From Streptomyces zagrosensis (GTDB taxonomy: Bacteria > Actinomycetota > Actinomycetes > Streptomycetales > Streptomycetaceae): a DNA stretch of 64,000 bases. Where the stretch lies: contig NZ_JACHJL010000021.1 of NCBI RefSeq assembly GCF_014203645.1, forward strand, positions 1 through 64,000. Reading direction: 5' to 3'. The notes below the pieces were generated by a model. It ran no database searches. It was not told where the DNA came from and saw only the letters and a list, made by a program, of their open reading frames with translations. Shown here piece by piece: positions 9,998-19,036 of this stretch; positions within the stretch are counted from its first letter, which is position 1; the number at the start of each line of letters is the position of its first letter. The position numbers and the translations under genes are program-made.

Positions 9998-10619
9998 TCA
10001 CGGCAGCACCCACCCCAGCACCACCGTGCTCTGCGCCAGCACCACCAGACACATCACCAGGAGTAGCCCCAGGCTCCACGGCAGTACCTTGCGCAACAGG
10101 TCGCCCTCGCGGTCTGTGAGGCCCACGGCGGCGCAGGCGATGGTGAGGTTTTGGGGCGAGACCATCGTGCCGAGCACACCACCCGAGCTGTTGGCCGCGG
10201 CGAGCAGTTCGGGCGAGGGCCTGCACCCGCGGGTCGTCGGAGAGCCTGCCGAACGAGCGCCGTAGCACATCGAAGTGCTCGGTGCGCAGCGTCATCCGGT
10301 ACACCCACAGGGCGTTGACGACGATCCACATGATCGGAAAGAGCCCGAAGAGTGGCCCTTGCGCGCCGCCGCAAAGCGCCTGGCCGATGGGCATCTCGTA
10401 CACGGCGCAGCCGACGAGCACGGCAACGGCCAGACCGGCGAGCCCCGCGCAGTGCGCCCGTACGCGCAGCGCGCCGAGCAGCACGAGGACGGTGCCAAGG
10501 GGTAGGGCGGCGACGAGAGCGGACGGCGCGAGCGAACCGGCTACCGGTTCCAGGTGTTGTCCGGACAAACGGACCCCCCGGCGAGGGGAAAGGTCGTGTC
10601 CACAACAAGCGAGCGTCAC
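9998..10619 (-). pseudogene. lldP: L-lactate permease remnant with large internal deletion
   Basis: The N-terminal part (10619 to about 10215) encodes hydrophobic segments and the family sequence MWIVVNALWVYRMTLRT, then FDVLRRSFGRLSDDPRVQAL. At about 10210 the sequence jumps, in another frame, to ELLAAANSSGGVLGTMVSPQNL (split as ELLAAANSSGG and VLGTMVSPQNL), which belongs near the C-terminus of lactate permeases, then the last membrane helix. Family members are about 530-570 residues; only about 200 remain, so the transport core is gone and the join is out of frame. The upstream start is uncertain. Non-functional. Confidence 0.85.
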
Positions 10620-10714
10620 TGCTGCGGTACGGAGTGATCGCTGCGCGCTCGGCTACCGGCCGGGGCAGGGGCGGCTGACCTGCCATCGAGGCAGTGGCGC
10701 GGGGAGCGCCCCGG

Positions 10715-11149
10715 TCAGGAGTCGGGCGAGCGGAGGACCCTCAGGTGGGCGCGGCGAGCGCCCTCCATGGGGTCGGCCTCGCGGCCATGCGGCCCAACGG
10801 CACCGTGCGCTGCGGCACCACGGTCGTGCGGGCGGGCGGCCTCGCGTACGGCGTTGGCGAGCGCTTCGAGATCGTCGCCGCTGGGTCTGGTGGGGCCGGT
10901 GTCCACGGCGAGCCGGACGACCTCCCAGCCACGTGGTGCTGTCAGCCGCTCCGAGTGCTGCGAACACAGGTCGTAGCAGTGGGGTTCGGCGTAGGTGGCG
11001 AGCGGTCCGAGGACCGCGGTGGAGTCCGCATAGACGTACGTCAGCGTCGCGACGGCGGGACGACCGCACGCGGTGCGCGAACAGCGACGTACAGGGCTCA
11101 CGATGTTGGACGGTACCGCACTCTTGAGCGGGCCGCGACGACTCTCCAT
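10715..11149 (-). CDS. DUF3499 family protein
   Basis: 144 aa. Has the actinobacterial DUF3499 signature CSRTACGRPAVATLTYVYAD and EPHCYDLCSQHSERLTAPRGW, with four cysteines and a histidine that could bind zinc. Function unknown; the gene is found next to manB and the metallopeptidase-family gene across actinobacteria. The C-terminal part (about 90-144) is low-complexity and poorly conserved. ATG 11149. Divergent from the metallopeptidase gene. The 95-bp gap to the lldP remnant suggests independent transcription. Confidence 0.85.
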   Translation of the reverse strand: MESRRGPLKSAVPSNIVSPVRRCSRTACGRPAVATLTYVYADSTAVLGPLATYAEPHCYDLCSQHSERLTAPRGWEVVRLAVDTGPTRPSGDDLEALANAVREAARPHDRGAAAHGAVGPHGREADPMEGARRAHLRVLRSPDS

Positions 11150-11405
11150 GACCTCACTCCACCGTGTCGTCCTCGTTCATCCTATGAACTCGGCGGCTAG
11201 CCAACCAGCCTGACCTGCATAAGGCCAGTGACGCGGCGTTTCGACGAAGATGATTCCTGTCACCATTCGATCCCATTGACGCCCGTCGCCGAGCGCCCTA
11301 TCGGCCAATAGCCGTCTTTATGTGAACGCAAGCGTGGCTGGAATGTTCAGCCTGAGACGGGAGGCATCGCGCCCCGTAGGCGCATGGTCCATGGCGTCCG
11401 GCGGC

Positions 11406-11411
11406 TACTCT
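11406..11411 (+). promoter_or_regulatory. Possible -10 box giving a leaderless mRNA
   Basis: TACTCT ends 8 nt before ATG 11420, which has no Shine-Dalgarno sequence, the usual layout of leaderless actinobacterial genes. There is no good -35. The rest of the divergent gap (11150-11405) shows nothing recognisable. Confidence 0.5.
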
Positions 11412-11419
11412 CGTCAGTG

Positions 11420-12079
11420 ATGGACAACCCCGTACCACCCCCATCTCACGCCGGGGGCAGCCCGACTCCGGCCAACGCTGACGGTGCCCCCGCCCCAGCC
11501 AACGCTGAGAGCACCGCGGCCCCCGCCGGCGCGGGAAACCCCGCAACCCCGGCCAGCGCCGGCGACGCCGCCCCCGCGCAGCCGGCAGAGGCCCGCCCGG
11601 CGACCGGCGCCGGGAACACCCCCGCCTCGGCCGGGCCGCGCCCGCGCCGCCGGGACCGGCATGGCCGCGGAATGCGCGGACCGATCGCACCGCCGCAAGT
11701 GCCGCTCTCCGTCACCCGCGCGGACTTCTTCATCGACCTGGTCCACGACTCCGCCGAACGGCTTGAGCGGCGCTGGCCCCAACTGTCGGACGTCGAGTTC
11801 TCCGTACGCGATGTGCCGGGCATCGGGGGCAGCCCGGCGGGGGACGGCCCGGGCAGCGGGCCGGGCCCGTGGGGCGATGACGCCGTGCCACTCGGTCGGT
11901 TCATCGCGGCTGACGGCGAGCGCCAGGCGCGCATCGTGGTCTACCGCCGCCCGATCGAGATCCGTACCAAGAACCGCGATGAGCGCGCCCTCCTGGTCCA
12001 CGAGGTCGTCGTCGAGCAGGTCGCCGAGTTGCTCGGGCTGGCACCGGAATCGGTCGATCCGCGCTACGGCCAGGACTGA
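11420..12079 (+). CDS. Metallopeptidase (zincin-like) family protein, degenerate zinc motif
   Basis: The C-terminal half (about residues 95-219) matches the actinobacterial metallopeptidase-family/DUF1025 proteins: VTRADFFIDLVHDSAERL, IVVYRRPIEIRTKNRDE, LVHEVVVEQVAELLGL. The expected HExxH is HEVVV here, so the second histidine is missing; the catalytic role is doubtful, and this may hold for the actinobacterial branch generally. Residues 1-90 are an Ala/Pro-rich unstructured extension. I chose ATG 11420 (219 aa) over ATG 11384 because of the -10-like TACTCT just before it. Confidence 0.8.
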   Translation: MDNPVPPPSHAGGSPTPANADGAPAPANAESTAAPAGAGNPATPASAGDAAPAQPAEARPATGAGNTPASAGPRPRRRDRHGRGMRGPIAPPQVPLSVTRADFFIDLVHDSAERLERRWPQLSDVEFSVRDVPGIGGSPAGDGPGSGPGPWGDDAVPLGRFIAADGERQARIVVYRRPIEIRTKNRDERALLVHEVVVEQVAELLGLAPESVDPRYGQD

Positions 12080-12310
12080 CCGCGCTCCGCGTTCCGTCCC
12101 GTTCTCCCTCTCAACCGACCGCTTTCGGCCATATTCCGCCCGAGCCACAGCGGGCGCATCGGCAGGCCTGTAAGCGGGAGCGCCAGCCGGCGCTCGTCGC
12201 TCCCGTACGGCCGCCTCGGCTCGCCCCTGTGTGCTGCCGGGCCGCTCCTTCGCAGGCTCGGCCCGCGAGGTGGCCCGGCCTCCCTGGCAGGGCAGTCGTA
12301 CAGCGGCAGC

Positions 12311-13942
12311 TCAGTCGTTCAGCAGGGACAGATCCTGGCGTGCGCGGGGCACCGTGACCAAGCCCCGGTCGTCCGGCAGCCCCTGGATGGTGAACATCGG
12401 CACCCCCTCGGACGGCAGTTCCAGCATCCGGGAGGCGTGCACGGGGCCGCCGTCCAGGCGCTCGACCGTCACCGCGTACGGGCCCTTGGCCGCGGACGGG
12501 CGGGGCGGATCAACGGCAACGGTCGTGCCGGCCTTGACCGTGATCTGCCGACTTGCGGGGGCGCCGTCCTCGCTGCCAGCCGACGAGGTGACCCGTACGG
12601 TGGCCGCCGCTTCGGGCGCGGTCAGCGACAGCGTCGAGCCCTTGGAACGGTTGTCGGCCGCCGTTCCACGGTCCTCGATCGCGGCGGTTGCCGGGATGAA
12701 CGCCGTCTCCTGTCGGTCACCTTTGCCGCGCGTGACGCGTAGCGCCGCCACGAAGGGGCCCGTGTTCTTGCCTTGCGGCGTCAGGACCAGCGAGCCCGGC
12801 TCGCCCTTGGTGATGTCACCGAGGTCAACGGCGGACGTCATGCGGCTCTTGACGTTCAGCGTCTCGTGGCCCGCGGGCGTGATGGCACCGGTCGGCCCAG
12901 ACAGCCGGATCTTCATCTCCGCGTCGTCCGAACCCGTGGCATAGGCGATCAGCCGTACCGACGTGGCGTCCTTGGGGATACCGGGGAGCACCGCACTCGT
13001 AGCGGCACCGGACGCGGCCGGGAGCCAATCGCTGCCGATATTGGTGTCCGCGACCTGCACACTGGCCCCGATGCGCCCGGAGCGCACCGCGGCATGCAGC
13101 GTCAGGTTGATCGTCGGCTTGTTGACCAGGGTGGACAGCAGCACCGGCTTGGTGGAGTGCGGCGGGATGTTGATCGACTCGCCGCTGGGCGCGTCGATTC
13201 GGCCGTCCTCCCCGTACAGCTCCAGGTCAACGACCGCCTGCGAGCTGTCGGGGTTGGTGAGATGGACGTAGTCCTGCCGGTCCCCCGCGGTGCTGGCGCC
13301 GGGGAACCAGAAGTCGGTGCCGGGGGCGACACAGGAGGTGCCAAGGAGGCCGCGCCCGTCACCGGCGCTGACGGTGGTGGTCTGCTGCACGGTCCAGCCG
13401 GGGGCGAGCGCGCCGTCCGAGATGCCGATGAGCGCGGGGGCGTCGGAGCGCGACGTGGTGACGGTGACCGGGGCGCCCGGCGCCTTGAGCGGCAGCACCG
13501 GGTCCCCCGTCAGCACGTCCTGCCGGCCGGGCGAGTCCGAGGCCTTGCCGTTCTCCGTGCCCGAAGCGTCCCCGTCCTTGCTGTCGCCGTTGCTGCCCTT
13601 GTCACCCTTGCTGCCGTCCTTGCTGCCGTTGCTGCCATTTCCGTCGCCGGTGCCTGCCGCGGTGTGCGCGGGGAGCAGCTCGGCAGCGCCCTTGTTCGCC
13701 GTGCCCGGGGTCTTTCCCTTCGGCGTGTACGCGGTGTACGTGGTCTCGCCGAGCTCCGACGAGGTGGGCGCGGGACACACCAGCGAGGACCGCTCGACGG
13801 GCAGCCGGGAAGCGGTTGCCGTGTGTGCTCCGTCCGCGCCGGTGTCCGTCTTCGAGTCCGCGTCGGAGGTCATCGATGCGACGCCGGTGAGGGCGGCCAG
13901 CGCGGTGGTGGCGGCGATGAGGGAGAGGGTGGTGCGGTTCAT
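12311..13942 (-). CDS. Secreted DUF5719 family protein
   Basis: 543 aa. The N-terminus (MNRTTLSLIAATTALAALTG) is a signal or anchor sequence, followed by a Gly/Asp/Lys/Ser-rich linker (about residues 85-150) and then an extracytoplasmic beta-rich region typical of DUF5719. Its ATG (13940-13942) overlaps the stop of the glycosyltransferase gene (ATGA), so it is translationally coupled to it. This pairing is conserved in streptomycetes, suggesting an accessory role in the same surface-glycan process. The exact function is unknown. Confidence 0.8.
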   Translation of the reverse strand: MNRTTLSLIAATTALAALTGVASMTSDADSKTDTGADGAHTATASRLPVERSSLVCPAPTSSELGETTYTAYTPKGKTPGTANKGAAELLPAHTAAGTGDGNGSNGSKDGSKGDKGSNGDSKDGDASGTENGKASDSPGRQDVLTGDPVLPLKAPGAPVTVTTSRSDAPALIGISDGALAPGWTVQQTTTVSAGDGRGLLGTSCVAPGTDFWFPGASTAGDRQDYVHLTNPDSSQAVVDLELYGEDGRIDAPSGESINIPPHSTKPVLLSTLVNKPTINLTLHAAVRSGRIGASVQVADTNIGSDWLPAASGAATSAVLPGIPKDATSVRLIAYATGSDDAEMKIRLSGPTGAITPAGHETLNVKSRMTSAVDLGDITKGEPGSLVLTPQGKNTGPFVAALRVTRGKGDRQETAFIPATAAIEDRGTAADNRSKGSTLSLTAPEAAATVRVTSSAGSEDGAPASRQITVKAGTTVAVDPPRPSAAKGPYAVTVERLDGGPVHASRMLELPSEGVPMFTIQGLPDDRGLVTVPRARQDLSLLND

Positions 13943-16900
13943 GACTCGCTCCCGTCGCGGCGGGGCTCGGGGTTCGTGCCGTCGCCGTACGTCGTGTCGT
14001 CCTGCGCGGCCCCGGGGTTGGCGGCTGGGTACGGCGGGCCGTACCCGTAGGGGTCGGAGCCGTCCTGGTAGGTCCCGTCCGGAGCGGGCCCATCGGGGTA
14101 GGGGGCGGCCTGGCCCGGCGGGTACGCACCGCCGTAACCCGACTGGCCCGACTGGCCCGACTGGTAAGCGTCGCGCTGATATGGGTCCGCCTGCTGGCCG
14201 CCGCTCGGGTAGCCGGTGGGGGCCTGGCCCGGCTGGCTCCCCGGATAGGGCGCGCCCTGGTAGCCGGCGTCGGCGCCCTGCTGGTAGCCGGTGCCCTGCT
14301 GGTACAGGTCCGGGTAGGACTGCTGGTACGGGACCTGGGGGGGCTGCTGGTACGGGTCCTGGGCTGGGTCTGTGGCTTGGCTTTGGCCCTGGCCCTGGCC
14401 CTGGCCCTGGCCCTGATGAGGCTGCTGGTCTGGGCCCTGGTTCGGGTGGGGTTGCTGGTAGGGCTGGTAGCCCGGCTGGCCTGCGGCGTACCCCGTGGCG
14501 TGGTCCCACTGCTGCCCGTAGCCCTGCTGCGGCACCGCGTACGGGTCGATCATGGGATCGGCCATCGGATCAGCCGCAGGCGGGCCGTCTGCCGGGGCGT
14601 CCGGCGGCGCACCCGGCGGGGGCGGGGCCAGCGGTGACAGGGGCGGGGGCGCGGCGGGCATTCCGGGGGAGCTCGGTGGGGTGCCGGGCGGGGCCTGCCC
14701 GAGTGTCGTACCCGCACCCTCGTGGGCTTCCCCCGTGGCCTGGGCTGCGGCGCGCAGCCGCCGCGCCCGGCGCCCCCCGCCGGAAGGCGCCTGCGCGGGC
14801 GCCCCGTCGTCCGGGCCGCCAGCCGGCCCACCGACCGGCCCACCGACCGGCGCCGACGCGGTCGCCGGCCCGGTCGCGGTCGTGGTCGCCGGCCCGGTTG
14901 GGGCGTTGGCCACCGGTAGATCGTCGTCGATCTCGCGGCGTCGGTCCGGCAGCGCAAGGACGAGGAGTACCAGGGCGAACAGCGCCTGGGCCCACACCCA
15001 CAGCGTGTGGCTGACGGGAGTCTCGTAGGTGAGATGGAGTTGACCACCGGTGGCGGGCAGCTCGAAGCCCTGGGCCCAGCCGTCCACGGTGATCCGCTTC
15101 AGCTCCTTGCCGTCGAGGGTGGCCTGCCAGCCGGGAGCCGCTTTGTCGGCGACCCGCAGCACCCGGCCCGCAGGGCCGTCCGGCACGGTGCCGTGCGCCT
15201 CGACTGGGCCCGCGGCAACCGGCACCGGAACGGTGCCCGCGTCCTTCGCGGCGCCCGTACTTCCCGTACTTCCCGTACCAGCCGCGTCGCCCTTCGCCGG
15301 CTGCACCACGCTGACGCGGGAGACCCGCTGGTCAACACGCCACAGCGCGCTGCCGTCCTGTTGGCTGAGCCGGGTCAGGCCGGGGGTGGTGTCCAGGACG
15401 CGGCCGAGTTGGCGCGGGGCGCTGTCGCGTACCAGCACGTAGCGCACCGCGTAGCCGCCGAGCTCGCGGGTCTGGTCGGCGCCCGAGCCCGCGACGAGGT
15501 GGGCCACGACGTCGTCGAGTCGCTTGTCGCCGCCGGACTCGGTAGCGGCCTCCGCGTCCCCGAGCCGTGCGCCCGAGCCGCGGACCAGGATGTAGTCCAC
15601 CCGCGCCGCGGTTCCGTCGAGCACCAGGGTGCGGGCCTGGTCGCGGGTGCTGGCCTCCTCGGCGACGAACGCCGGAACCTGCACCGGGTCGCGTCGCTCG
15701 ATGGGCCCATCGGCGCCACTGAGCATCCAGCTACAGGCGGCGATCAGCGGCGCGAGGCCGGCAGCGAGCGCGATGAGCGCGGCGACCGGCTGCCGCCAGC
15801 CGAAGCTCTGTTCCGCGACCCGGGCCCTGGCCCCCTCGGCGCCCACCAGGCCGGCGCACAGCAGGGCGAGGCCGTAGACGAGGGTCGCGGGCCCGGCCCA
15901 GTGGTCGGCACCGGCCAGCGCCGCGAACAAGAAGCCGGCCAGGGCAGCCACCCACGCGGCACGCACCGCGAGCTGCCGCCCGGAGCGCAGCAGGGCCGCG
16001 AGCGCGGCGAGCACGACACCGACCAGCAACAGGGCGCTCGCGGTCTTGGGGCCGCCGGGGCTGAGGGTGAGCAGTTCCAGGGCGGAGGCCGAGCCCCGCA
16101 CCTCGTTGAGCCCCGCCTCCTCAAGGAGTCGGCCAGGGTCACTCAGTAGCGAGAGCGACCAGGGCGCGAGCACCAGCAGCGGCGTGAGGGCAACGGCCAG
16201 GAAGCGTGTCCCGTACGCGACGAGCTGTGCTCCCCCGCCGCCCCCGCCACCCGCAGCCCGCAGCCCGAGCACGGCGATCCCGAGGAGGACCGCGATGGGC
16301 CACACCACCGGGGTGAACGCCATGGTGAGGCTGAGCAGCAGCACGTACGCCCACACGGCGCGCCAGCCCGGTACCTGCCTGCCGCCGCCGCGGCCCAGGG
16401 TCAGCCCGGCGGCGGAGACGGCGGCGCGTGCCATCAGCGGGAGCAGTACGGCGAGTACGGCGGTGCCAAGGCGCCCGCTGGCCAGCGCGCCCGTGGTGGC
16501 CGGCAGCAACGCGTAGGCGACGCTGCCCCAGGCACGCAGCAGTCGGGAGCCGACCAGCGGCCGGGAGGCGAAGTAGGCGGCGAGCCCGGCCAGCGGCACC
16601 GAGCAGACCAGCAGCAGCGTGAGCGTGAAGCCGGTGCTGCCAAGGAACACGCTGGCCAGCGCGGCGAGCACCGCCAGATAGGGCGGCCCGCCATCGGCGG
16701 CGCCGACGCCGACCGGCTGCCAGGTGTCGGTGTAGCGGCCCCATAGGTCGCCGACGTCGCCGGGCGCGGGCAGCAGTGCGCCGCCCGCGAGCGAGCCGCC
16801 ACCGATGAGGTCGCGGCAGGCGATGAGGGAGACCAGCAGCAGCACGACGAAGAGCACCGGGCCTGGCTTACGGGCGACCCGCTTGAGCCGGGCGAACTGT

Positions 16901-18285
16901 TCGACCTCAAGGAAGTCGGCGTCATCGCCGCCGGGTCCCGACTCGACGACGCCGTGCCGGCCGCCGGAGACCAGCTCAGGCTCGGTGCGGCCACCGAAGT
17001 TGCTGGCGATCTGTTCGACGGTGGCCCGCATGGTCGCGCCGGGCGGCGGGAAGAGCGGGCGCAGCTCACTCGCTTCCACCACGGGGCGTCCGCGCTGGCG
17101 CCGTGCGGCGAGTACGCGTTCGGGCCGCAGCAGCACGGTGCACAGCCCGGCGAACTCGTCCACGGCCTGGGCCGGGGCCTTGCCCACCAGATAGCCGAGG
17201 GTACGCAGCAAGGTGCCGAGCACGACGCGCAGCAGGACGTACGGGAACAGGGCGCCCCGGGTGTTGGCGAGCAGCGTGTAGACGGCGCCTGACTTGTCCA
17301 CGCGGTGCGGCGATGAGCGGCGGGGCGTGCGGCGGCTGGCCGCCGAGTCCTGCTCGCCATCGGCAACGGTGGGCCCGCCGGCGCGACCCACGCAGTCGAT
17401 GGGGCGCCGCTCGCGCGCCGCCGCCTCCGCGTGCCGCACCACGGCGTCCGGGGCAATCAGCACCTGGTGGCCCAGCGCCTGGGCGCGCCAGCACAGGTCA
17501 ACGTCGTCGCGCATCAGTGGCAGGCGCGCGTCGAAGCCACCGAGTTCTTCCCACACCTCGCGCCGGATGAGCATTCCGGCGCTGGAGACGGCGAGCACGG
17601 GCCGCACCTGGTCGTGCTGGCCCTGGTCTTGTTCGCGGCGCTCAAGTCCGGTCCAGCGGCGCCCGCTGCGGGCGATGCTGACGCCGACTTCGAGGAGTTG
17701 CCGCTTGTCGTACCAGCTTCGCAGCTTGGGTCCGACGATGGCGGCCCGGGGGCTGGCGTCGGCGACGCGGAGCAACTCGCTAAGCGCGGTCGGTTCGGGC
17801 GCGCAGTCGTCGTGCAGCAGCCACAGCCACTGCACGGGTTCACCGTGCGGCAACTCCGGCATGTCGTACGCGTCGTCGCGCCAACTGCGGGTGACGGGGT
17901 CCCAGCCGCTGGGGCGCTTGAGGTAAGGAAGCTGGTCCGGGGTCAGCATGGGGGCGCCGCGTACGGCTTCGTCCACGGCCGTGCCGAAGCCGCTGCGCCG
18001 GGCGAGGTGGAGCACTCGCTCCCGGCCCAGCGCAGCGGTGAGCAGCTGGGCGGAGTCGTCGGCGCTGCCGGTGTCGGCGGCCACCGCGCTCTGCACGGGG
18101 CGCTCTTGGCCGAGGAGGCCGGCCAGCGCGTCCGGCAGCCAGCGGGCACCGTCGTGGGAGACGAGTACGGCGGTGACCACGTGCCGCGGAAACTCGGGCG
18201 TCGAGGACGCGGCGCCGCCGTGGGCGGGCGCGAACTCGGTGGGGGCGGCCGGGTAGGAGGCGGCCGGTTGGCTGTGCACGGACAT
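13939..18285 (-). CDS. Very large membrane-bound family 2 glycosyltransferase, 1448 aa
   Basis: N-terminal GT-A domain (about 30-300): TAVLVSHDGARWLPDALAG, the aspartate-rich LLHDDCAPEP, and RDDVDLCWRAQALGHQ. This is followed by a long polytopic region of roughly 12 hydrophobic segments (about 480-900), an extracytoplasmic region (about 900-1160), one last helix (SHTLWVWAQALFALVLLVLA), and a cytoplasmic tail of about 270 residues rich in Pro, Gln, Gly and Tyr. Likely transfers sugars to or from a lipid carrier for cell-surface glycans. ATG 18285 chosen because the N-terminal family sequence begins there; the ORF is open 57 codons further. Lies next to whiB in many streptomycetes. Confidence 0.88.
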   Translation of the reverse strand: MSVHSQPAASYPAAPTEFAPAHGGAASSTPEFPRHVVTAVLVSHDGARWLPDALAGLLGQERPVQSAVAADTGSADDSAQLLTAALGRERVLHLARRSGFGTAVDEAVRGAPMLTPDQLPYLKRPSGWDPVTRSWRDDAYDMPELPHGEPVQWLWLLHDDCAPEPTALSELLRVADASPRAAIVGPKLRSWYDKRQLLEVGVSIARSGRRWTGLERREQDQGQHDQVRPVLAVSSAGMLIRREVWEELGGFDARLPLMRDDVDLCWRAQALGHQVLIAPDAVVRHAEAAARERRPIDCVGRAGGPTVADGEQDSAASRRTPRRSSPHRVDKSGAVYTLLANTRGALFPYVLLRVVLGTLLRTLGYLVGKAPAQAVDEFAGLCTVLLRPERVLAARRQRGRPVVEASELRPLFPPPGATMRATVEQIASNFGGRTEPELVSGGRHGVVESGPGGDDADFLEVEQFARLKRVARKPGPVLFVVLLLVSLIACRDLIGGGSLAGGALLPAPGDVGDLWGRYTDTWQPVGVGAADGGPPYLAVLAALASVFLGSTGFTLTLLLVCSVPLAGLAAYFASRPLVGSRLLRAWGSVAYALLPATTGALASGRLGTAVLAVLLPLMARAAVSAAGLTLGRGGGRQVPGWRAVWAYVLLLSLTMAFTPVVWPIAVLLGIAVLGLRAAGGGGGGGAQLVAYGTRFLAVALTPLLVLAPWSLSLLSDPGRLLEEAGLNEVRGSASALELLTLSPGGPKTASALLLVGVVLAALAALLRSGRQLAVRAAWVAALAGFLFAALAGADHWAGPATLVYGLALLCAGLVGAEGARARVAEQSFGWRQPVAALIALAAGLAPLIAACSWMLSGADGPIERRDPVQVPAFVAEEASTRDQARTLVLDGTAARVDYILVRGSGARLGDAEAATESGGDKRLDDVVAHLVAGSGADQTRELGGYAVRYVLVRDSAPRQLGRVLDTTPGLTRLSQQDGSALWRVDQRVSRVSVVQPAKGDAAGTGSTGSTGAAKDAGTVPVPVAAGPVEAHGTVPDGPAGRVLRVADKAAPGWQATLDGKELKRITVDGWAQGFELPATGGQLHLTYETPVSHTLWVWAQALFALVLLVLALPDRRREIDDDLPVANAPTGPATTTATGPATASAPVGGPVGGPAGGPDDGAPAQAPSGGGRRARRLRAAAQATGEAHEGAGTTLGQAPPGTPPSSPGMPAAPPPLSPLAPPPPGAPPDAPADGPPAADPMADPMIDPYAVPQQGYGQQWDHATGYAAGQPGYQPYQQPHPNQGPDQQPHQGQGQGQGQGQSQATDPAQDPYQQPPQVPYQQSYPDLYQQGTGYQQGADAGYQGAPYPGSQPGQAPTGYPSGGQQADPYQRDAYQSGQSGQSGYGGAYPPGQAAPYPDGPAPDGTYQDGSDPYGYGPPYPAANPGAAQDDTTYGDGTNPEPRRDGSES
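14384..14413. repeat. Hexanucleotide tandem repeat in the glycosyltransferase tail
   Basis: Five perfect copies of TGGCCC in the coding sequence of the C-terminal tail, encoding alternating Gly-Gln on the minus strand. Because the unit is 6 bp, copy-number change would keep the frame. Confidence 0.85.
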
Positions 18286-18553
18286 CGAGGTACAGGCCCC
18301 GGTTCGCTGGACTGCGGTGGACGCGCGGCCCCGCTGGGGCACTGGCGCGTCTCGGACGGGCCCCCACACTAACGGCTCAGCCGCCCGGGCCCACCGCTCC
18401 GTCTGGGCTCGTCCACTGCGACGCGTTGACAGGGCTGTATCTCGCCGGGGTGCCACCGGGGTTTCACTGGGCTGCGGGTGACCGGACCGGGTTTGTCATC
18501 GCGCTGCGGCTCGCCACGCAACGGAGCTCCCCTATCGGAGCGGGCAGATGCAC

Positions 18554-18585
18554 GTACGGGCGTACGGGCATACGGGCATACGCGC
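18554..18585. repeat. Octamer tandem repeat
   Basis: Four units of 8 bp: GTACGGGC twice, ATACGGGC, ATACGCGC. It lies in the gap 18286-18680 between the glycosyltransferase start and the whiB end. Apart from this and the whiB terminator, I see only the expected site of the glycosyltransferase promoter, which I could not define. Confidence 0.7.
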
Positions 18586-18606
18586 GGATGTACGGGGCCC
18601 ACGACA

Positions 18607-18650
18607 ACGGTCCGCCTCCCGGGGCACTGTGGCACCGGGGGGCGGACCGT
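18607..18650 (-). terminator. Intrinsic terminator after whiB
   Basis: Inverted repeat of 16 bp, ACGGTCCGCCTCCCGG (18607-18622) against CCGGGGGGCGGACCGT (18635-18650), with one T-G pair and a 12-nt loop. It starts about 30 bp past the whiB stop. Confidence 0.8.
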
Positions 18651-18680
18651 GATCGAAGCCGCTGTGGGGGGATGAGCCGT

Positions 18681-18944
18681 TCAGACGGCGGCCTTTTTCA
18701 GCCGTCGTCGTTCGCGCTCGGACAGACCACCCCAGATTCCAAAGCGTTCATCGTTGGCAAGGGCGTATTCAAGGCACTCGGAACGAACCTCACAGGCTAG
18801 GCAAACCTTCTTCGCCTCACGCGTGGACCCGCCTTTTTCCGGGAAGAACGATTCAGGATCGGTCTGAGCGCACAGTGCGCGCTCCTGCCAGCCGAGCTCC
18901 TCGTCCGCCTCTTCGACCAGCAGTTGCTGGAACAACTCGGTCAT
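18681..18944 (-). CDS. whiB: WhiB, sporulation iron-sulfur transcription factor
   Basis: 87 aa, the length of Streptomyces WhiB. Cys25, Cys48, Cys51 and Cys57 (C...CLACEVRSEC) bind a [4Fe-4S] cluster. GIWGG at 69-73 is the family turn before the basic C-terminus ERERRRLKKA. In Streptomyces WhiB acts with WhiA to trigger sporulation septation; the mycobacterial orthologue is WhiB2. GAGG precedes ATG 18944 and a vegetative-type promoter lies at 19007-19036. The position beside cofD is conserved in actinobacteria. Confidence 0.95.
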   Translation of the reverse strand: MTELFQQLLVEEADEELGWQERALCAQTDPESFFPEKGGSTREAKKVCLACEVRSECLEYALANDERFGIWGGLSERERRRLKKAAV

Positions 18945-19006
18945 GTGCGCCCCTCGTCCGTCATTGCGTCCCGTGCCGCCGCCGTCAGGTGAACGACACG
19001 TGTGAA

Positions 19007-19036
19007 ATTACAAGTGTGCCGATCCGGGCCAGTCAA
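19007..19036 (-). promoter_or_regulatory. whiB promoter
   Basis: Minus-strand -35 TTGACT (19031-19036), 18-bp spacer, -10 TGTAAT (19007-19012). It would start transcription near 19000, about 55 nt before the whiB ATG. Streptomyces whiB is known to have more than one promoter; I can define only this one. Confidence 0.65.

Noticed and set aside
12311..14509. Longer 732-aa version of the DUF5719 protein
   Set aside because: The N-terminal extension overlaps the glycosyltransferase tail in another frame; the signal peptide starts at ATG 13942.
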